Source: Fibrisoma limi BUZ 3 (GTDB lineage Bacteria; Bacteroidota; Bacteroidia; Cytophagales; Spirosomataceae). Taken from it: a DNA stretch of 64,000 nt. Within the stretch, counting starts at the first letter, position 1. Each line of letters opens with the position of its first letter. The position numbers were made by a program, and so were the translations under genes. The notes under the pieces were generated by a model. It was given only the letters and a program-made list of their open reading frames with translations. It had not been told where the DNA came from and did no database searches. Where the stretch lies: NCBI RefSeq assembly GCF_000296815.2, contig NZ_CAIT01000006.1:1804777-1868776 (forward strand). Reading direction: 5' to 3'. Below are positions 26,519-37,400 of this stretch, in pieces.

Positions 26519-29500
26519 TTATCTGGTTAAGGGCAATACAATCCTAAACTCGGTGCCCTTCCCTTCTGTGCTTTCAACCGTAAGCGTTCCCCCATGCCCC
26601 TTCGTCACGATGTCATAGCTCAGACTCAACCCCAAGCCCGTGCCCTCACCCGTAGGCTTGGTGGTGAAGAAAGGTTGGAAGATCTTCGCTTTGACCGACT
26701 CCGGAATGCCCGTCCCGTTGTCTAATACTCGAATCTCAAGGGCACTCATAAGGCGTCGTGTGCTGACCCGAACCGTCGGCTGGTAGCCCTCAGACTGTGC
26801 TTTTGCTCGCTGTGCAACAGCGTAGAATGCGTTGTTGTAGAGGTTCAGCAACACCCGACCTAGCTCTTGAGGCACCACGTCTACCCGTTCTAAAGTTGGA
26901 TCAAAATCGGCGACTAACTTGCAATTAAATCGGTTTGGCTCCCCGGGCGAACCGGTCTTATCCTTTGTCCGCATACCGTAGTAGGCAATCTTAAGGTATT
27001 CATCCGCTAACGCGTTGAGGTCAATGGGGCGTTTCTCACCCGAATCCGCCCGGCTGTGTTCGAGCATCCCCAGCACAATGTTGCTGGCCCGACTACCATG
27101 GTGGTTTATTTTGCGCAGGTTAGATTTGAGACTATTGGCAATGTCTAGTACATGCTCGTTGCGACCAGCCAAGGCTTCGCCAGACAATTCATCCACCAAG
27201 TCGGTCGATAACTCAGCGTAGTTGTTTACGAAATTCAACGGATTTTGAATTTCATGGGCGATACCAGCCGTCAACTCACCAAGGCTGGCCAGTTTCTCTT
27301 TCTGGACGAGTTGGGCCTGGGTGGTTTTTAAATTAGCCAGGGCATCGGCGAGGTGGTTGCGCTGGATTTCTATTTCCTGCTTCTGCTGAATCACTTCTTC
27401 CGTACGCAGGGCAACTTTCTGTTCCAGCAGTTGATTGGCCCGCAGCAGTTGCCGCGACCGATAACGAACTAGGCCCCATACGCCCAGCGCCACCAGCCCC
27501 GTGTAGAGGATATAGGCCCACCCGGTAAGCCACCAGGGCGGCAGAATTACCAGCCTAATCGCGGCTCCCTTCTCGTTCCAGATTCCGTCGTTATTCGACG
27601 CTTTTACCCGAAACACATAGTTGCCCGGGGCCAGAAACGAATAGGTGGCCGATCGCTGGGTTCCGCAGTACACCCACTTGTTATTCACCCCTTCGAGCTG
27701 GTAAGCATACTGATTTTTCTTCGGAGCTATGTAGTTAAGTCCTACGAAGTTGAATGAAATGACATTGTCATGGTAATTCAGTTTCAGGGGCGAAGATGGG
27801 AAGAGTCGGGCCGAATCCAATACCTGCACCTGGGTGATATAAACGGCTGGTTTATACCCATTCGTGATTATCTCCGATGGCCGAAATACCACGAATCCAT
27901 TCGTACTGCCAAAGGCCAGCTCGCCCGTGGGCGTTCGGGTACAAGCGCCCGAGAAGATTTGGCTTAGCAGGCCATCCTGTTCGTCGAATACCCGTAGGGT
28001 GCGCGTCACCGGGTCCAATCTACATAATTCTTTGCCGGTAGCCATCCAGAGCATCCCCTGCTGGTCAGTAACCAGCGCAACGACATGGTTGTCGGGCAGG
28101 CCGTCGTGGATTGTAAAGGTCGAGACAGCGCCCGACATCGGGTCTATACGGAACAAGCCACCAATGTTGGTCGACGCCCAGATGGCTCCGTCGGGTGTTT
28201 CGCTCAACGCGGTCACATCCCGGCCATAAAAAACCTTTTGACTTGTGCCATAGTGTGGATGGTAACATTTAAACCGACCCGTACGGCGGTTCAGTTTACA
28301 GGGGCCTAAGCCCCCTACACTCACCCAGACGTCTCCGGAACGACTAATCAGGATGTCGTTAACCTGACCTCCTCCTTTGCCAATGGGCTTGTCCTTATCA
28401 ATTCGATACAGCGTAAACCGGCCGTCAATTGGGTCGAACTGAGCCAGATTCGACTGACCGCCGACCCACAGCTTCCCTTCCTCGTCTTCGTCGATACTGG
28501 TGATAGGAAAGCCGGCCGGATAGTGCAGCGACTGTCCCTTCGCGTCTATGGTGTGTAGCCCCGAGGGGGTGGCCATCCAGATTCGTCCACTCCGGTCGCA
28601 GTGGAGGTTCGAGATAACATCGGCGGGTGATTGCGCCACAACACGTTCCGGTGTAAACACATCAGGTGTGAGCGGCTTGGAGGTGTTGTTGAGATAGGTC
28701 CGATGGCTCGACAGATTCAGCCGGAAAACACCCTTAATGTAAGATTGAATCGGGTTGCAGAACCAAATATTACCCTGCCCGTCGGCAGACAGCATGGTAA
28801 CATTGTTCGTCGACCGGGGGGTTGCGTTGTGATCCGGAATCGGTTGATAGAAGGCGAACCGGGGCGTCAACATAGAGTACCGGTCAATTCCATTGGATGT
28901 ACCAATCCAGAAGGTTCCTTGGTTATCGGCCCGCAGTGCCCACACTACATTGTGACTCAATGCACCAGCAACGCTGGGGTCTTCCTGATAGTTGATGTAT
29001 TCCCCTGTTTCAGGGTTCAGTTGAAACAGGCCATCCCTGGTACCAACCATCAGCTGATGGCGTTCATCTTCGCCCAATCCCTTCGGTAGTATCTCCAGGT
29101 TCATCAAATACACCTGGCCCGTGGGCATGTATGTAGTCGCTGCTCTGCTCCGGCTGGGGGTTGGACCTTTTGACGGTCGTAGTCGGTGCAGGCCCTGGTA
29201 TTTAGTCCCTATCCACAAGCTATTATCGGAACCGAGGTACATCGACTCGACCCTGGGCTGCTTTCCGGTTGGTTCGGGGCCAAAGTAAAATGGGGTGAAT
29301 TTCTCGGTTTGTCGGTTCATAGTAAATAGCCCGTTGGATGTACCAATCCACAAGGTGCCGAACCGATCTTCTTGAATAGCCCACACCCGGTCGTCTGCTC
29401 CCTGGGCAACGGGTATGTCGTAGAGCCGGTATTGCTTGGTGCGAGGATCAAATCGGGCCAGTCCCCCTTCTGAGCCAATCCAGAAAATTCCTTGCTTATC

Positions 29501-30001
29501 TTCGATCATTGTATAACAGATGTCGTACGGCGCAAACCGATCTGATCCATCCCGTTCCACCCGAAAGAAGTTGATCCGACCCGTTTGCCGGTTGAGTCGG
29601 TGCAGCCCCCCACCCGGCGTAACAAACCAGATTTCCCCCGATTGCGACTCCACCATATCCCAGACAGTATTGTGTGCCATGTGGTTATTGGGGTCACTGG
29701 GATCAGGTTTATACACAGTGAACGTATACCCATCGTAGCGATTCAAGCCGTCGCCGGTCCCGAACCACATGAACCCCTGCCGATCCTGATAAACACAGAA
29801 AATTCGGTTATGTGACAAGCCCTGGTCGGTACCCAGGTGCTCGAACCTCAATGATTGCTGCCCCAGTGGATGCTGCCCCAGTGGATACTGCCCCAGTGGA
29901 TGCTGCCCAAACACAAAGGAGGTAATCAACGTAGGCAGGACAACCAGAAACCACCGGCGGCAGTAACCACTACGGAAGTATCTACTAATGGATCGATTCA
30001 T
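26519..30001 (-). CDS. beta-propeller (Reg_prop/Y_Y_Y) sensor histidine kinase
   Basis: About 1160 residues. After a signal peptide come four five-residue repeats (HPLGQ-type, from a 15-base tandem repeat). A large periplasmic sensor built of Reg_prop strands follows, with repeated units like GFMWFGTGDGLNRYDG and GTLWIGTSNGLF that form two seven-bladed propellers. Then come a Y_Y_Y domain (PGNYVFRVKASNNDGIWNEKG), one transmembrane helix, a coiled coil and the kinase. His is in GIAHEIQNPLNFVNNYAELS, the N-box is NLYNNAFYAV and the G-boxes are VLDNGTGIPES and FFTTKPTGEGTGLGLSLS. There is no receiver or helix-turn-helix, unlike classic HTCS proteins. The frame is open to 30052 with another ATG there. 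It is the last gene of the kinase run. Confidence 0.9.
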   Translation of the reverse strand: MNRSISRYFRSGYCRRWFLVVLPTLITSFVFGQHPLGQYPLGQHPLGQQSLRFEHLGTDQGLSHNRIFCVYQDRQGFMWFGTGDGLNRYDGYTFTVYKPDPSDPNNHMAHNTVWDMVESQSGEIWFVTPGGGLHRLNRQTGRINFFRVERDGSDRFAPYDICYTMIEDKQGIFWIGSEGGLARFDPRTKQYRLYDIPVAQGADDRVWAIQEDRFGTLWIGTSNGLFTMNRQTEKFTPFYFGPEPTGKQPRVESMYLGSDNSLWIGTKYQGLHRLRPSKGPTPSRSRAATTYMPTGQVYLMNLEILPKGLGEDERHQLMVGTRDGLFQLNPETGEYINYQEDPSVAGALSHNVVWALRADNQGTFWIGTSNGIDRYSMLTPRFAFYQPIPDHNATPRSTNNVTMLSADGQGNIWFCNPIQSYIKGVFRLNLSSHRTYLNNTSKPLTPDVFTPERVVAQSPADVISNLHCDRSGRIWMATPSGLHTIDAKGQSLHYPAGFPITSIDEDEEGKLWVGGQSNLAQFDPIDGRFTLYRIDKDKPIGKGGGQVNDILISRSGDVWVSVGGLGPCKLNRRTGRFKCYHPHYGTSQKVFYGRDVTALSETPDGAIWASTNIGGLFRIDPMSGAVSTFTIHDGLPDNHVVALVTDQQGMLWMATGKELCRLDPVTRTLRVFDEQDGLLSQIFSGACTRTPTGELAFGSTNGFVVFRPSEIITNGYKPAVYITQVQVLDSARLFPSSPLKLNYHDNVISFNFVGLNYIAPKKNQYAYQLEGVNNKWVYCGTQRSATYSFLAPGNYVFRVKASNNDGIWNEKGAAIRLVILPPWWLTGWAYILYTGLVALGVWGLVRYRSRQLLRANQLLEQKVALRTEEVIQQKQEIEIQRNHLADALANLKTTQAQLVQKEKLASLGELTAGIAHEIQNPLNFVNNYAELSTDLVDELSGEALAGRNEHVLDIANSLKSNLRKINHHGSRASNIVLGMLEHSRADSGEKRPIDLNALADEYLKIAYYGMRTKDKTGSPGEPNRFNCKLVADFDPTLERVDVVPQELGRVLLNLYNNAFYAVAQRAKAQSEGYQPTVRVSTRRLMSALEIRVLDNGTGIPESVKAKIFQPFFTTKPTGEGTGLGLSLSYDIVTKGHGGTLTVESTEGKGTEFRIVLPLTR
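29858..29910 (-). repeat. 15-base tandem repeat (3.5 copies)
   Basis: Three full units of ctgccccagtggatg (29858-29872, 29873-29887, 29888-29902; one base differs in the second) and a partial fourth. It encodes PLGQ-type pentapeptides at the signal peptide/sensor junction of the propeller kinase. In-frame length change would alter only the linker. Confidence 0.9.
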
Positions 30002-30100
30002 AGGTTCAGGCAGAAAAGTCGGCATGAAACGATTTAGATCAAAAGAAATCATAGCAAGATGACAGCCAAAATTGGGCTCTACTTCCGTGATTGACCCGAT

Positions 30101-32236
30101 TCACACTGTCGTATGTTGAGTGGGCAAGCTGAGCACAAACTCGGTGCCCTTCCCTTCTGTACTTTCTACCGTGAGCGTTCCCCCGTGCCCCTTGGTGACG
30201 ATGTCATAACTCAGCGATAGCCCCAAACCCGTGCCCTCACCCGTGGGTTTGGTGGTGAAGAAAGGTTGGAAGATCTTGGCTTTGATCGACTCCGGAATGC
30301 CCGTTCCGTTATCAGATACTTGGACTTCAACTTTGTCTGCCAGCCGTCGGGTACGAACCCCAACTCTCGGCTTGTAGTCAGGAGCACTGGTTTGCTTAGC
30401 TCGCTCATTGACCGCATATAAAGCGTTGTTAAACAGATTTAACACCACTCGCCCAATTTCCTGAGGAACCACGTCAACCTTACTCAACTTTCCATCAAAA
30501 TCGGTGACTAACTCACAAGTAAAATTCTTATCCTTAGCCCGCAAACCGTGATAGGCGATTTTGAGATACTCATCAACCAAGGCGTTGAGGTCGGTGGGGC
30601 GTTTCTCGCCCGAGTCAGTGCGGGAGTGTTCGAGCATGCCCCGTACGATGGCTGCCGCTCGACCACCGTGGTGATTAATCTTGTGGAGGTTGCTGCTGAG
30701 ATCGTCGGCGATAAATCCGGCTTCTTCCAGGTCGCCTTTGGCTAAGGCTTCTTTTTGTTCGGCCACTAACTCGGCACTCACTTCCGAGAAGTTGTTGACA
30801 AAGTTCAGGGGGTTTTGAATCTCGTGGGCGATACCTGCGGTCAACTCGCCCAGGCTGGCCAGCTTCTCCTTCTGGATGAGTTGGGCCTGAGAGGCTTTTA
30901 ACTCGGCCGTGCGGGCTTCGACTTCCTGCTCGAGCCGTTCGTTTTGGGTAGCGAGAAGGTGCTGTTTTTCCTGCTCCTGAGCAATGGTTTTCTGCGAAAG
31001 CTTCTCCAACTCAGCAAGCTGCTTGCGAAGCAGTTTATTAGTGGCAGCCCGTTCATTCGACAGTAAGAGCGAAATGGTTAGGGCCAGCCCCAAAAAACTA
31101 ATGAGAAACAAATTATCCCCGAAATGGCCTATGAAATTACTGAACGAGGGAACAAAAACGGCTAACGTATACACGATAAACACAGCTACCAGAACGCCAT
31201 GGGCAATTGTAAACAACTTCGCTCCCGATTTTTTTTGTTTTAGGGAAACAACGCCAATTCGCAAGATTTCTAGCCAGGGAACAAGTATGGCAAGAATGAA
31301 CAAGGCAAGGCCTTCGAAGCTAGGGAAAAAGAAACAAATTGGGGTTGTCGCCAGCGTAAGAGCAGCTGTTGTGTAAAAGAGAAACCGTTTGGGTTGTTGG
31401 AAGTATTGGTAGATGCCTATCAGATAACAGTAGCCAGACAATGTCAGGGCTATCGTAAACAGGATTTTTAGAAGATCTAAAGTCAACCCCACCTGAGTAA
31501 CGCCTGTCACTTTAATTAATGAATCAGTGGCGATAAGATGTGTAATCCCCTGCGTTACTAAAAACAAGCCTAAATTGAGCGTGGCTTGTTGTTGGGTCGA
31601 TACTACATAGAGTAGGAGTTGTAAGATGCCTAAAGCCAGAAAAATACCAAAAAGAAGGGTTTCCCACATGCTTGTTGAGAGTTGATCCACGCTGTCTACC
31701 TGAGCAAATTCTGTCGATACGGCGCGAACCACGACAAAAGCTTCCCGCCATTTAACGGGAAGCCATTGTTCGTTTGAGAAGGCATATCGAATTGCCAGGA
31801 GTTGCACCGAGTCAGCACTTAAAGCAATAAAAGGTAGATTGCCTCTTCCAGCTCCCACTTCAATACGCTTCTGCGGACTAATTTGACCATTTTGCCCCAC
31901 AAGTTTTCCATTCAAAAACAGGTCAGAGGCTCCGCTCTGTTGAATGAGTAAGCCTATGGTTTTTCCTCTTAACGGAGGAGCAATCTGCAAGCGAATCCGG
32001 AGCCAGCCAATACCTTGTTGAGGCAATTGCCTCGACTGGATCGCAGGATTGAACGAATCCCAGCGGGAGTCGTCAAAATTGGGGTTGGCCCAATCGGGAT
32101 TATCGCCTACATGAAATTTCCAGCCTTTATCCAGCACTATCCCTTGCCGGGGCAGGCTGTCGATGCGGAAAAGGGGTTGGCTAAAGGCCACCGAGGAAAA
32201 CAAACAGAGCCCGAGAAGAAGTGGGGTTTGGTTCAT
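30101..32236 (-). CDS. jelly-roll plus multi-TM sensor histidine kinase
   Basis: A 711-residue kinase. It has a signal peptide (MNQTPLLLGLCLFSSVAFS), then a periplasmic beta-sandwich resembling the sugar-binding domain of glycoside hydrolases. Its markers are GIVLDKGWKFHVGDNPDW, NFDDSRWD, GWLRIRLQI and SGASDLFLNGKLVGQNG. About seven transmembrane helices follow (about 195-410), as in 7TMR-DISM proteins, then a coiled coil and the kinase module (about 450-711). That module has HEIQNPLNFVNNFSEVS, NLFNNALYAV, SDNGTGIPES and the FFTTKPTGEGTGLGLSLS signature shared by all six kinases here. The ATG at 32236 is chosen by the signal peptide. The next gene upstream ends 10 bases away, so they are cotranscribed. 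Confidence 0.9.
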   Translation of the reverse strand: MNQTPLLLGLCLFSSVAFSQPLFRIDSLPRQGIVLDKGWKFHVGDNPDWANPNFDDSRWDSFNPAIQSRQLPQQGIGWLRIRLQIAPPLRGKTIGLLIQQSGASDLFLNGKLVGQNGQISPQKRIEVGAGRGNLPFIALSADSVQLLAIRYAFSNEQWLPVKWREAFVVVRAVSTEFAQVDSVDQLSTSMWETLLFGIFLALGILQLLLYVVSTQQQATLNLGLFLVTQGITHLIATDSLIKVTGVTQVGLTLDLLKILFTIALTLSGYCYLIGIYQYFQQPKRFLFYTTAALTLATTPICFFFPSFEGLALFILAILVPWLEILRIGVVSLKQKKSGAKLFTIAHGVLVAVFIVYTLAVFVPSFSNFIGHFGDNLFLISFLGLALTISLLLSNERAATNKLLRKQLAELEKLSQKTIAQEQEKQHLLATQNERLEQEVEARTAELKASQAQLIQKEKLASLGELTAGIAHEIQNPLNFVNNFSEVSAELVAEQKEALAKGDLEEAGFIADDLSSNLHKINHHGGRAAAIVRGMLEHSRTDSGEKRPTDLNALVDEYLKIAYHGLRAKDKNFTCELVTDFDGKLSKVDVVPQEIGRVVLNLFNNALYAVNERAKQTSAPDYKPRVGVRTRRLADKVEVQVSDNGTGIPESIKAKIFQPFFTTKPTGEGTGLGLSLSYDIVTKGHGGTLTVESTEGKGTEFVLSLPTQHTTV

Positions 32237-32246
32237 GTTAGGTCGG

Positions 32247-34394
32247 TTAATTGTGTTTGGGTAAGGAGATACTAAACTCCGTGCCTTCTCCCTCCCTGCT
32301 CTCCACTTCCAGCAATCCCCCATGCCCCTTGGTGACGATGTCATAACTCAACGATAGCCCCAACCCCGTACCCTCACCCGTGGGTTTGGTGGTGAAGAAA
32401 GGTTGGAAGATCTTGGCTTTGATCGACTCCGGAATGCCCGTTCCGTTATCAGATACTTGGACTTCAACTTTGTCTGCCAAGCGTTTCGTGGTTACCCGGA
32501 CGCTGGGATGGTAATCGTTCCCGGCCTGCTTTTGTCGCTCTGAAACGGCGTAGAAAGCGTTGTTGTAGAGATTGAGCAACACCCGTCCGATCTCCTGCGG
32601 TACGACCTCCACCCGACCTAGGCCTGGGTCGGACTCGGTCACCAGTTGGCAATTGAAGTCTTTGTCTTTCGCCCTAAAACCATGATAAGCGATCTTGAGG
32701 TATTCATCTGCCAGAGCATTGAGATCGGTAGGGCGCTTCTCGCCTGAGTCCGTGCGGGAGTGTTCGAGCATGCCTTGCACGATGGCTGCCGCCCGTCCGC
32801 CATGGTGGTGAATCTTTTGCAGGTTACTGCTCAGGTCGTCGGCGATGAATTGGGCTTCTTGGGTATCGCCTTTGGCTAATTCCTCTTTCAGTTCCCCCAC
32901 TAACTCGGCACTCACTTCGGAGAAGTTGTTGACGAAGTTCAAGGGGTTCTGAATCTCGTGGGCAATACCGGCGGTCAGCTCACCTAAGCTGGCGAGTTTT
33001 TCTTTCTGAATCAGTTGGGCCTGGGAGGCCTTTAGTTCGGCGGTACGGGCTTCGACTTGTTGTTCGAGCCGTTCGTTTTGGGTGGCAAGTAGTTGTTGTT
33101 TTTCCTGTTCCTGAGCGAGGTTTTTTTGGGACAAAACTTCTAAGTCGACAAGTTGTTTCCGAAGAAGTTGGTTAAGGCTGGCACGTTCCTGTGCTAGTAA
33201 CTGCGAAATAGTCAGGGCTAGACCCAGATAACATACGCTGAATAAATAAAGTCCATTTTTCGCCAAAAATTCGCTAATTGTTGGCAAAAACGTGCTAATC
33301 GTCCAGCTTAAAAAAACTAGTAATGTAATTCCATGAGCGAGCGTAAAAAGTATGGCTCCTGATCGATTTCGCTTAACAGCTAATAGGCCAACTCGTAAAA
33401 TTTCAATGAAGGGAATTATAATAGCCGGAATATATTGAGCCAAACTAGAATACGGAAATTTGAGAAATAAACTTGCTGGAATGGCTGTAAAGGTAAGGGC
33501 AATTACTATCCAAAAAGATACCTTTCTGGGGAGTTCAAAATATTGATAAGTACCTATCAGATAATAGAATGAAGAAATAACTATGACGATGACCCAAACT
33601 ATATAGGATAACTCATAAGTAATTAAACTATTGGTAAAGGCAAACAGCCTAGAAATAGCATAAGACAATGAGCATCCGTTTAATAAGTGAACAACTCCTT
33701 GCGTAATTAGAAATAAACTTAAGGAAAGAGTGGTCTGCTGTTTAGTGGCCGTTGGATAAAGAAGAAGCTGTAAAAAGCCCAGTCCTAAAAAGACACCAAA
33801 CAGGGCAAATTCCATGACAATATTAAAGCTCAAATATTTCTCATTCTCTTCGGCTACTTCGAAGGATGTCAGCTTCAGGGTATAGAAGGCGGAGGGTATT
33901 GCCCGAGGAAGTAATTGATCTTTTGAAAAAGCATATCGGATAGCAAGCACTGGTATGGAGTCAGCACCTAAAGAAATAAATACGTGGTACTGATAAATAC
34001 TGCCTACTTCTATACGCTTCTGGCTACTAATCACTCCACATCGATGCACATTTTTCCCATTCAAAAAGAGTTCGGCGGCTCCGGCCTGTTGAATATTCAC
34101 ACCGATCAGTCTTCCCCGTAGCGCGGGTGATATATGCAGGCGAATTCTTAGCCAGCCGATACTATCTTGTGGTAGTCGATTCAGTTGCGCGACTAACTGA
34201 GTGGGGTTAAGTGTATCCCAACGAGAGTCATCGAAACCGGGTTTGGCCCAGGCTGGATCGTCGCCCAGGTGAAATCGCCAGTTTTTGTCCAGCACGACGC
34301 CTTGCTGGGGCAGGCTGTCGATGCGGAAAACCGATTGGGCCAGCCCCGTCAGACTGGTAAGCCCCAAAAACCAAATCAGTAGCAGTGGTTTCAT
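32247..34394 (-). CDS. jelly-roll plus multi-TM sensor histidine kinase (paralogue)
   Basis: A 715-residue tandem paralogue of the kinase just downstream, with the same order: signal peptide, beta-sandwich, about seven membrane helices, coiled coil, kinase. In the sensor, FRIDSLPQQGVVLDKNWRF and AGAAELFLNGKNVHRCG line up with the neighbour but differ at many positions, and the membrane part is clearly diverged. The kinase module is nearly the same at the protein level. This points to a duplication followed by sensor divergence, or to homogenisation of the kinase end. It ends 10 bases before the next kinase gene and starts 9 bases after the previous stop, so translation is likely coupled. Confidence 0.9.
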   Translation of the reverse strand: MKPLLLIWFLGLTSLTGLAQSVFRIDSLPQQGVVLDKNWRFHLGDDPAWAKPGFDDSRWDTLNPTQLVAQLNRLPQDSIGWLRIRLHISPALRGRLIGVNIQQAGAAELFLNGKNVHRCGVISSQKRIEVGSIYQYHVFISLGADSIPVLAIRYAFSKDQLLPRAIPSAFYTLKLTSFEVAEENEKYLSFNIVMEFALFGVFLGLGFLQLLLYPTATKQQTTLSLSLFLITQGVVHLLNGCSLSYAISRLFAFTNSLITYELSYIVWVIVIVISSFYYLIGTYQYFELPRKVSFWIVIALTFTAIPASLFLKFPYSSLAQYIPAIIIPFIEILRVGLLAVKRNRSGAILFTLAHGITLLVFLSWTISTFLPTISEFLAKNGLYLFSVCYLGLALTISQLLAQERASLNQLLRKQLVDLEVLSQKNLAQEQEKQQLLATQNERLEQQVEARTAELKASQAQLIQKEKLASLGELTAGIAHEIQNPLNFVNNFSEVSAELVGELKEELAKGDTQEAQFIADDLSSNLQKIHHHGGRAAAIVQGMLEHSRTDSGEKRPTDLNALADEYLKIAYHGFRAKDKDFNCQLVTESDPGLGRVEVVPQEIGRVLLNLYNNAFYAVSERQKQAGNDYHPSVRVTTKRLADKVEVQVSDNGTGIPESIKAKIFQPFFTTKPTGEGTGLGLSLSYDIVTKGHGGLLEVESREGEGTEFSISLPKHN

Positions 34395-34403
34395 ACCAAT
34401 GGG

Positions 34404-37400
34404 TTAAGTCGGCGTCGGTAATGTGATGATGAATTCAGTTCCTTTTCCCTCTTCCGTCTCCACCGCCAGCGTTCCCCCATGCCCCTTGGTGACGATGTCA
34501 TAACTCAGACTCAGCCCCAGCCCTGTGCCTTCACCCGTGGGTTTAGTGGTGAAGAAAGGCTGAAAAATCTTGGCTTTGGCCGGCTCCGGAATGCCTGTGC
34601 CGTTGTCCGAGACGCGAATTTCGACCTTATCAATCAGCCGCTTTGTACAGACACTGATCGTAGGTTGATAGTCAGCCTCGGCCAGAAACTGTCGCTGCTG
34701 CACCGCATAAAAGGCGTTGTTGTAAAGGTTCAGCAACACCCGGCCAATCTCCTGAGGTACGACCTCCAACCTGCCTAGGTCTGCGGCAAAATCAGTGACT
34801 AACTCACAGTTAAAGGTCTTGTCCTTCGCCCTTAAACCGTGATAGGCAATCTTGAGATATTCATTGGCCAGGGCATTCAGGTCGGTGGGGCGTTTCTCAC
34901 CCGAGTCGGTGCGGCTGTGTTCCAACATGCCCCGCACGATGGCGGCCGCCCGACCGCCGTGGTGATGGATCTTTCGGAGGTTACTGCTCAGGTCGTCGGC
35001 GATGACTCCGGCTTCTTCCAAATCGCCGTTGGCGAGAGCTTCTTTTTGTTCTTCGAGAAGTTCACTGCTCACCTCTGAGAAGTTATTGACGAAGTTGAGC
35101 GGGTTCTGAATTTCGTGGGCAATGCCAGCGGTCAGTTCGCCCAGACTGGCGAGTTTCTCTTTTTGGATAAGCTGGGCCTGCATATTCTGAAGTTCGGTTA
35201 AGGTTTGTTCGAGGTGGTCACGTTGCGCTTCGATCTCTTCTTTTTGCTCCCGCACTTCGTTGGTGCGTTGGGTCACTCGTTCCTCCAAAAGGCGATTCGC
35301 GCGTACCAAAGCCCGCGACCGGTATTGGATAAACGTCCAGACCATACCACCCAGCACCAGTCCATACAGCAGGTATGCCCACCAGGTCTGCCACCAGGGC
35401 GGACGAATCGTTATAGTCAGGCTCACGCCTTTCTCATTCCATACCCCATCGGCATTGGCCGCTTTCACGTGCAGGGTATATGTTCCGGGCCGCAGATCGC
35501 TGTAACGTATTTGGCGAATGATGCCATTCTGCACCCAGTCGTTATCAATCGGGGCTAACTGATAGGCATACTTCGATTCGCTGCCTCGATTGTAGCTCAG
35601 GGCGGCAACCTGGAAGGTGAGGTCGTTCAGGTCGTGGGGCAGCGTGATGGATTTGGCTACCGAAATGTGGGTGGGCAGCTGCCCGCCTTCGCCTACGGTG
35701 GCTGGTTGTCCATTGATGGCCAGATCGGTTAATACTACGGGTGGAGGGAGCAGGTCGTCCTGAGCCTGGTTGGGGAAAAGCGCCAAAACATCATTGTTGC
35801 TGCCCGCATAAACTTCACCATTGCTGGCGCACCAAGTGGGTGTAAACAAGCCCTTTAGCCCGTTACGCTGCGTGAAATGGCGCATCTGATTGGTACTCGG
35901 GTTGAGCCGGACCATGCCGTTACCTGTACCTATCCACAGGAACCCCTTTTTGTCGCGATGGCCTGTAAATACGGTGTTAATCGGTAGGCCGTTGGTGCGG
36001 GTATAGTGTTTCAGCACCCGCCCCTTGTCATTGATCAGCCACAAACCACTGGTAAAATCACCCACCCAAAAACAATTGGGATGCGTATCGGCTAACAGGA
36101 ACTGGACGGCGGCAAGGCCGTTTGAGATAGGTAGGATGGTCGTAAACTGGCCCGTGCGGGGGGCCAGCACCTGTAAACTACCTGGCCGTGTACCTATCCA
36201 GATTCGTTTCTGAGCATCTTCTGCAAGCGCGAAAACAGCGTCGCCGATCAAGCCATTGACGCAGTCCTTAACTGAATCGGTCCGGCGATAGTGGACGAAC
36301 GTCTGACGAACCGGGTCGTAATGGTCAAGTCCCCCATAGGTGCCAATCCAAAGCGTACCATCCGAAGCCGGAAGGATTTCCCGGACATTATCGTCTATCA
36401 GGCTATTGGGATTGGCCGGGTCGCGAACGAACCGGGTAAACGTCCCCCGCTTTCGGTCGAGCAGATGCAGCCCTCCGCCCACTGTTCCTACCCAGAACCG
36501 GCCCTGCTTATCCTCCGCCATAGCAAAGATTTCGCCCTTACCGATTGAGTAGCGGTTCCCATCTTCGTGCCGATACAGCGTTCGGCGGCCCGTTTTTCGA
36601 TCCAGCCGCTCTAATCCAAGCTCCGTACCCAACCAGATGATGCCCGGCTCGGAGGGAGCTTCGTAGAGACGAATGATAGTCGAGCTGGCCACTGAACCAG
36701 AGGAACCCGGTTTGGTCGAATCAGGCTCCTGAGTGATGGACGAAAAGTTAACCGTTCGGCTCTGTTTATACACGCCTTCATTAGACGTACCTACCCAGAC
36801 CACGCCGGTTTGGTCTGCCAGAAACGATCGGATTCCATAGCCAGTGTTTAATTCATCCGGCTCGTTGCTTCTTAGGTATCGCTCAAACGCCTGTCGGCGA
36901 CGGTTATACCGGTTCAATCCATCGGCAGTGGCAAACCACAGATCGCCGTTGGGTGATTCAGCCAGAAACTGGAGCAGGCCCGGGCTGGGACTGTTAGGAT
37001 CGCTGGGTTTCGACACAAGGTGAGTAAATCGCGGCAGCGGCCCACTGCCGGTTTGGGACGGTCCGGCGGTCCGGTTGAGTCGATCTATGCCCTGAGTTGT
37101 AGCCACCCAAACGGTCCCGTCCCGGCTCACGCAGACGTGAGTTACAGAATCGTTCCGAATCGAATACGGGTTTTTGGGGTCGTGTCTGAACTGGGTCACT
37201 TGTCCTGTCCTGGGATTGATCCGGAACAAACCTTTGCCCTCTGAGGAGGCATAAAGTTCACCTTGTGCGTCTTCGGTTAGGGTTTTGATTCGCTTGAAAT
37301 CAGTCAAAACAGCCGGGTTTGCGGTCGGAGTAAAGCGATTAAAGCGATCCGTTTTAGGATCGAAGCGGTGCAGGACGTGTTCATCGCCCGAGGTTGTCAC

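Noticed and set aside
26561-26660. Repeated DNA words shared at 26.6, 30.2, 32.3, 34.5, 40.3 and 43.0 kb
   Set aside because: Considered as insertion sequences or dispersed repeats; they are simply the conserved ATPase-domain codons of the six kinases.
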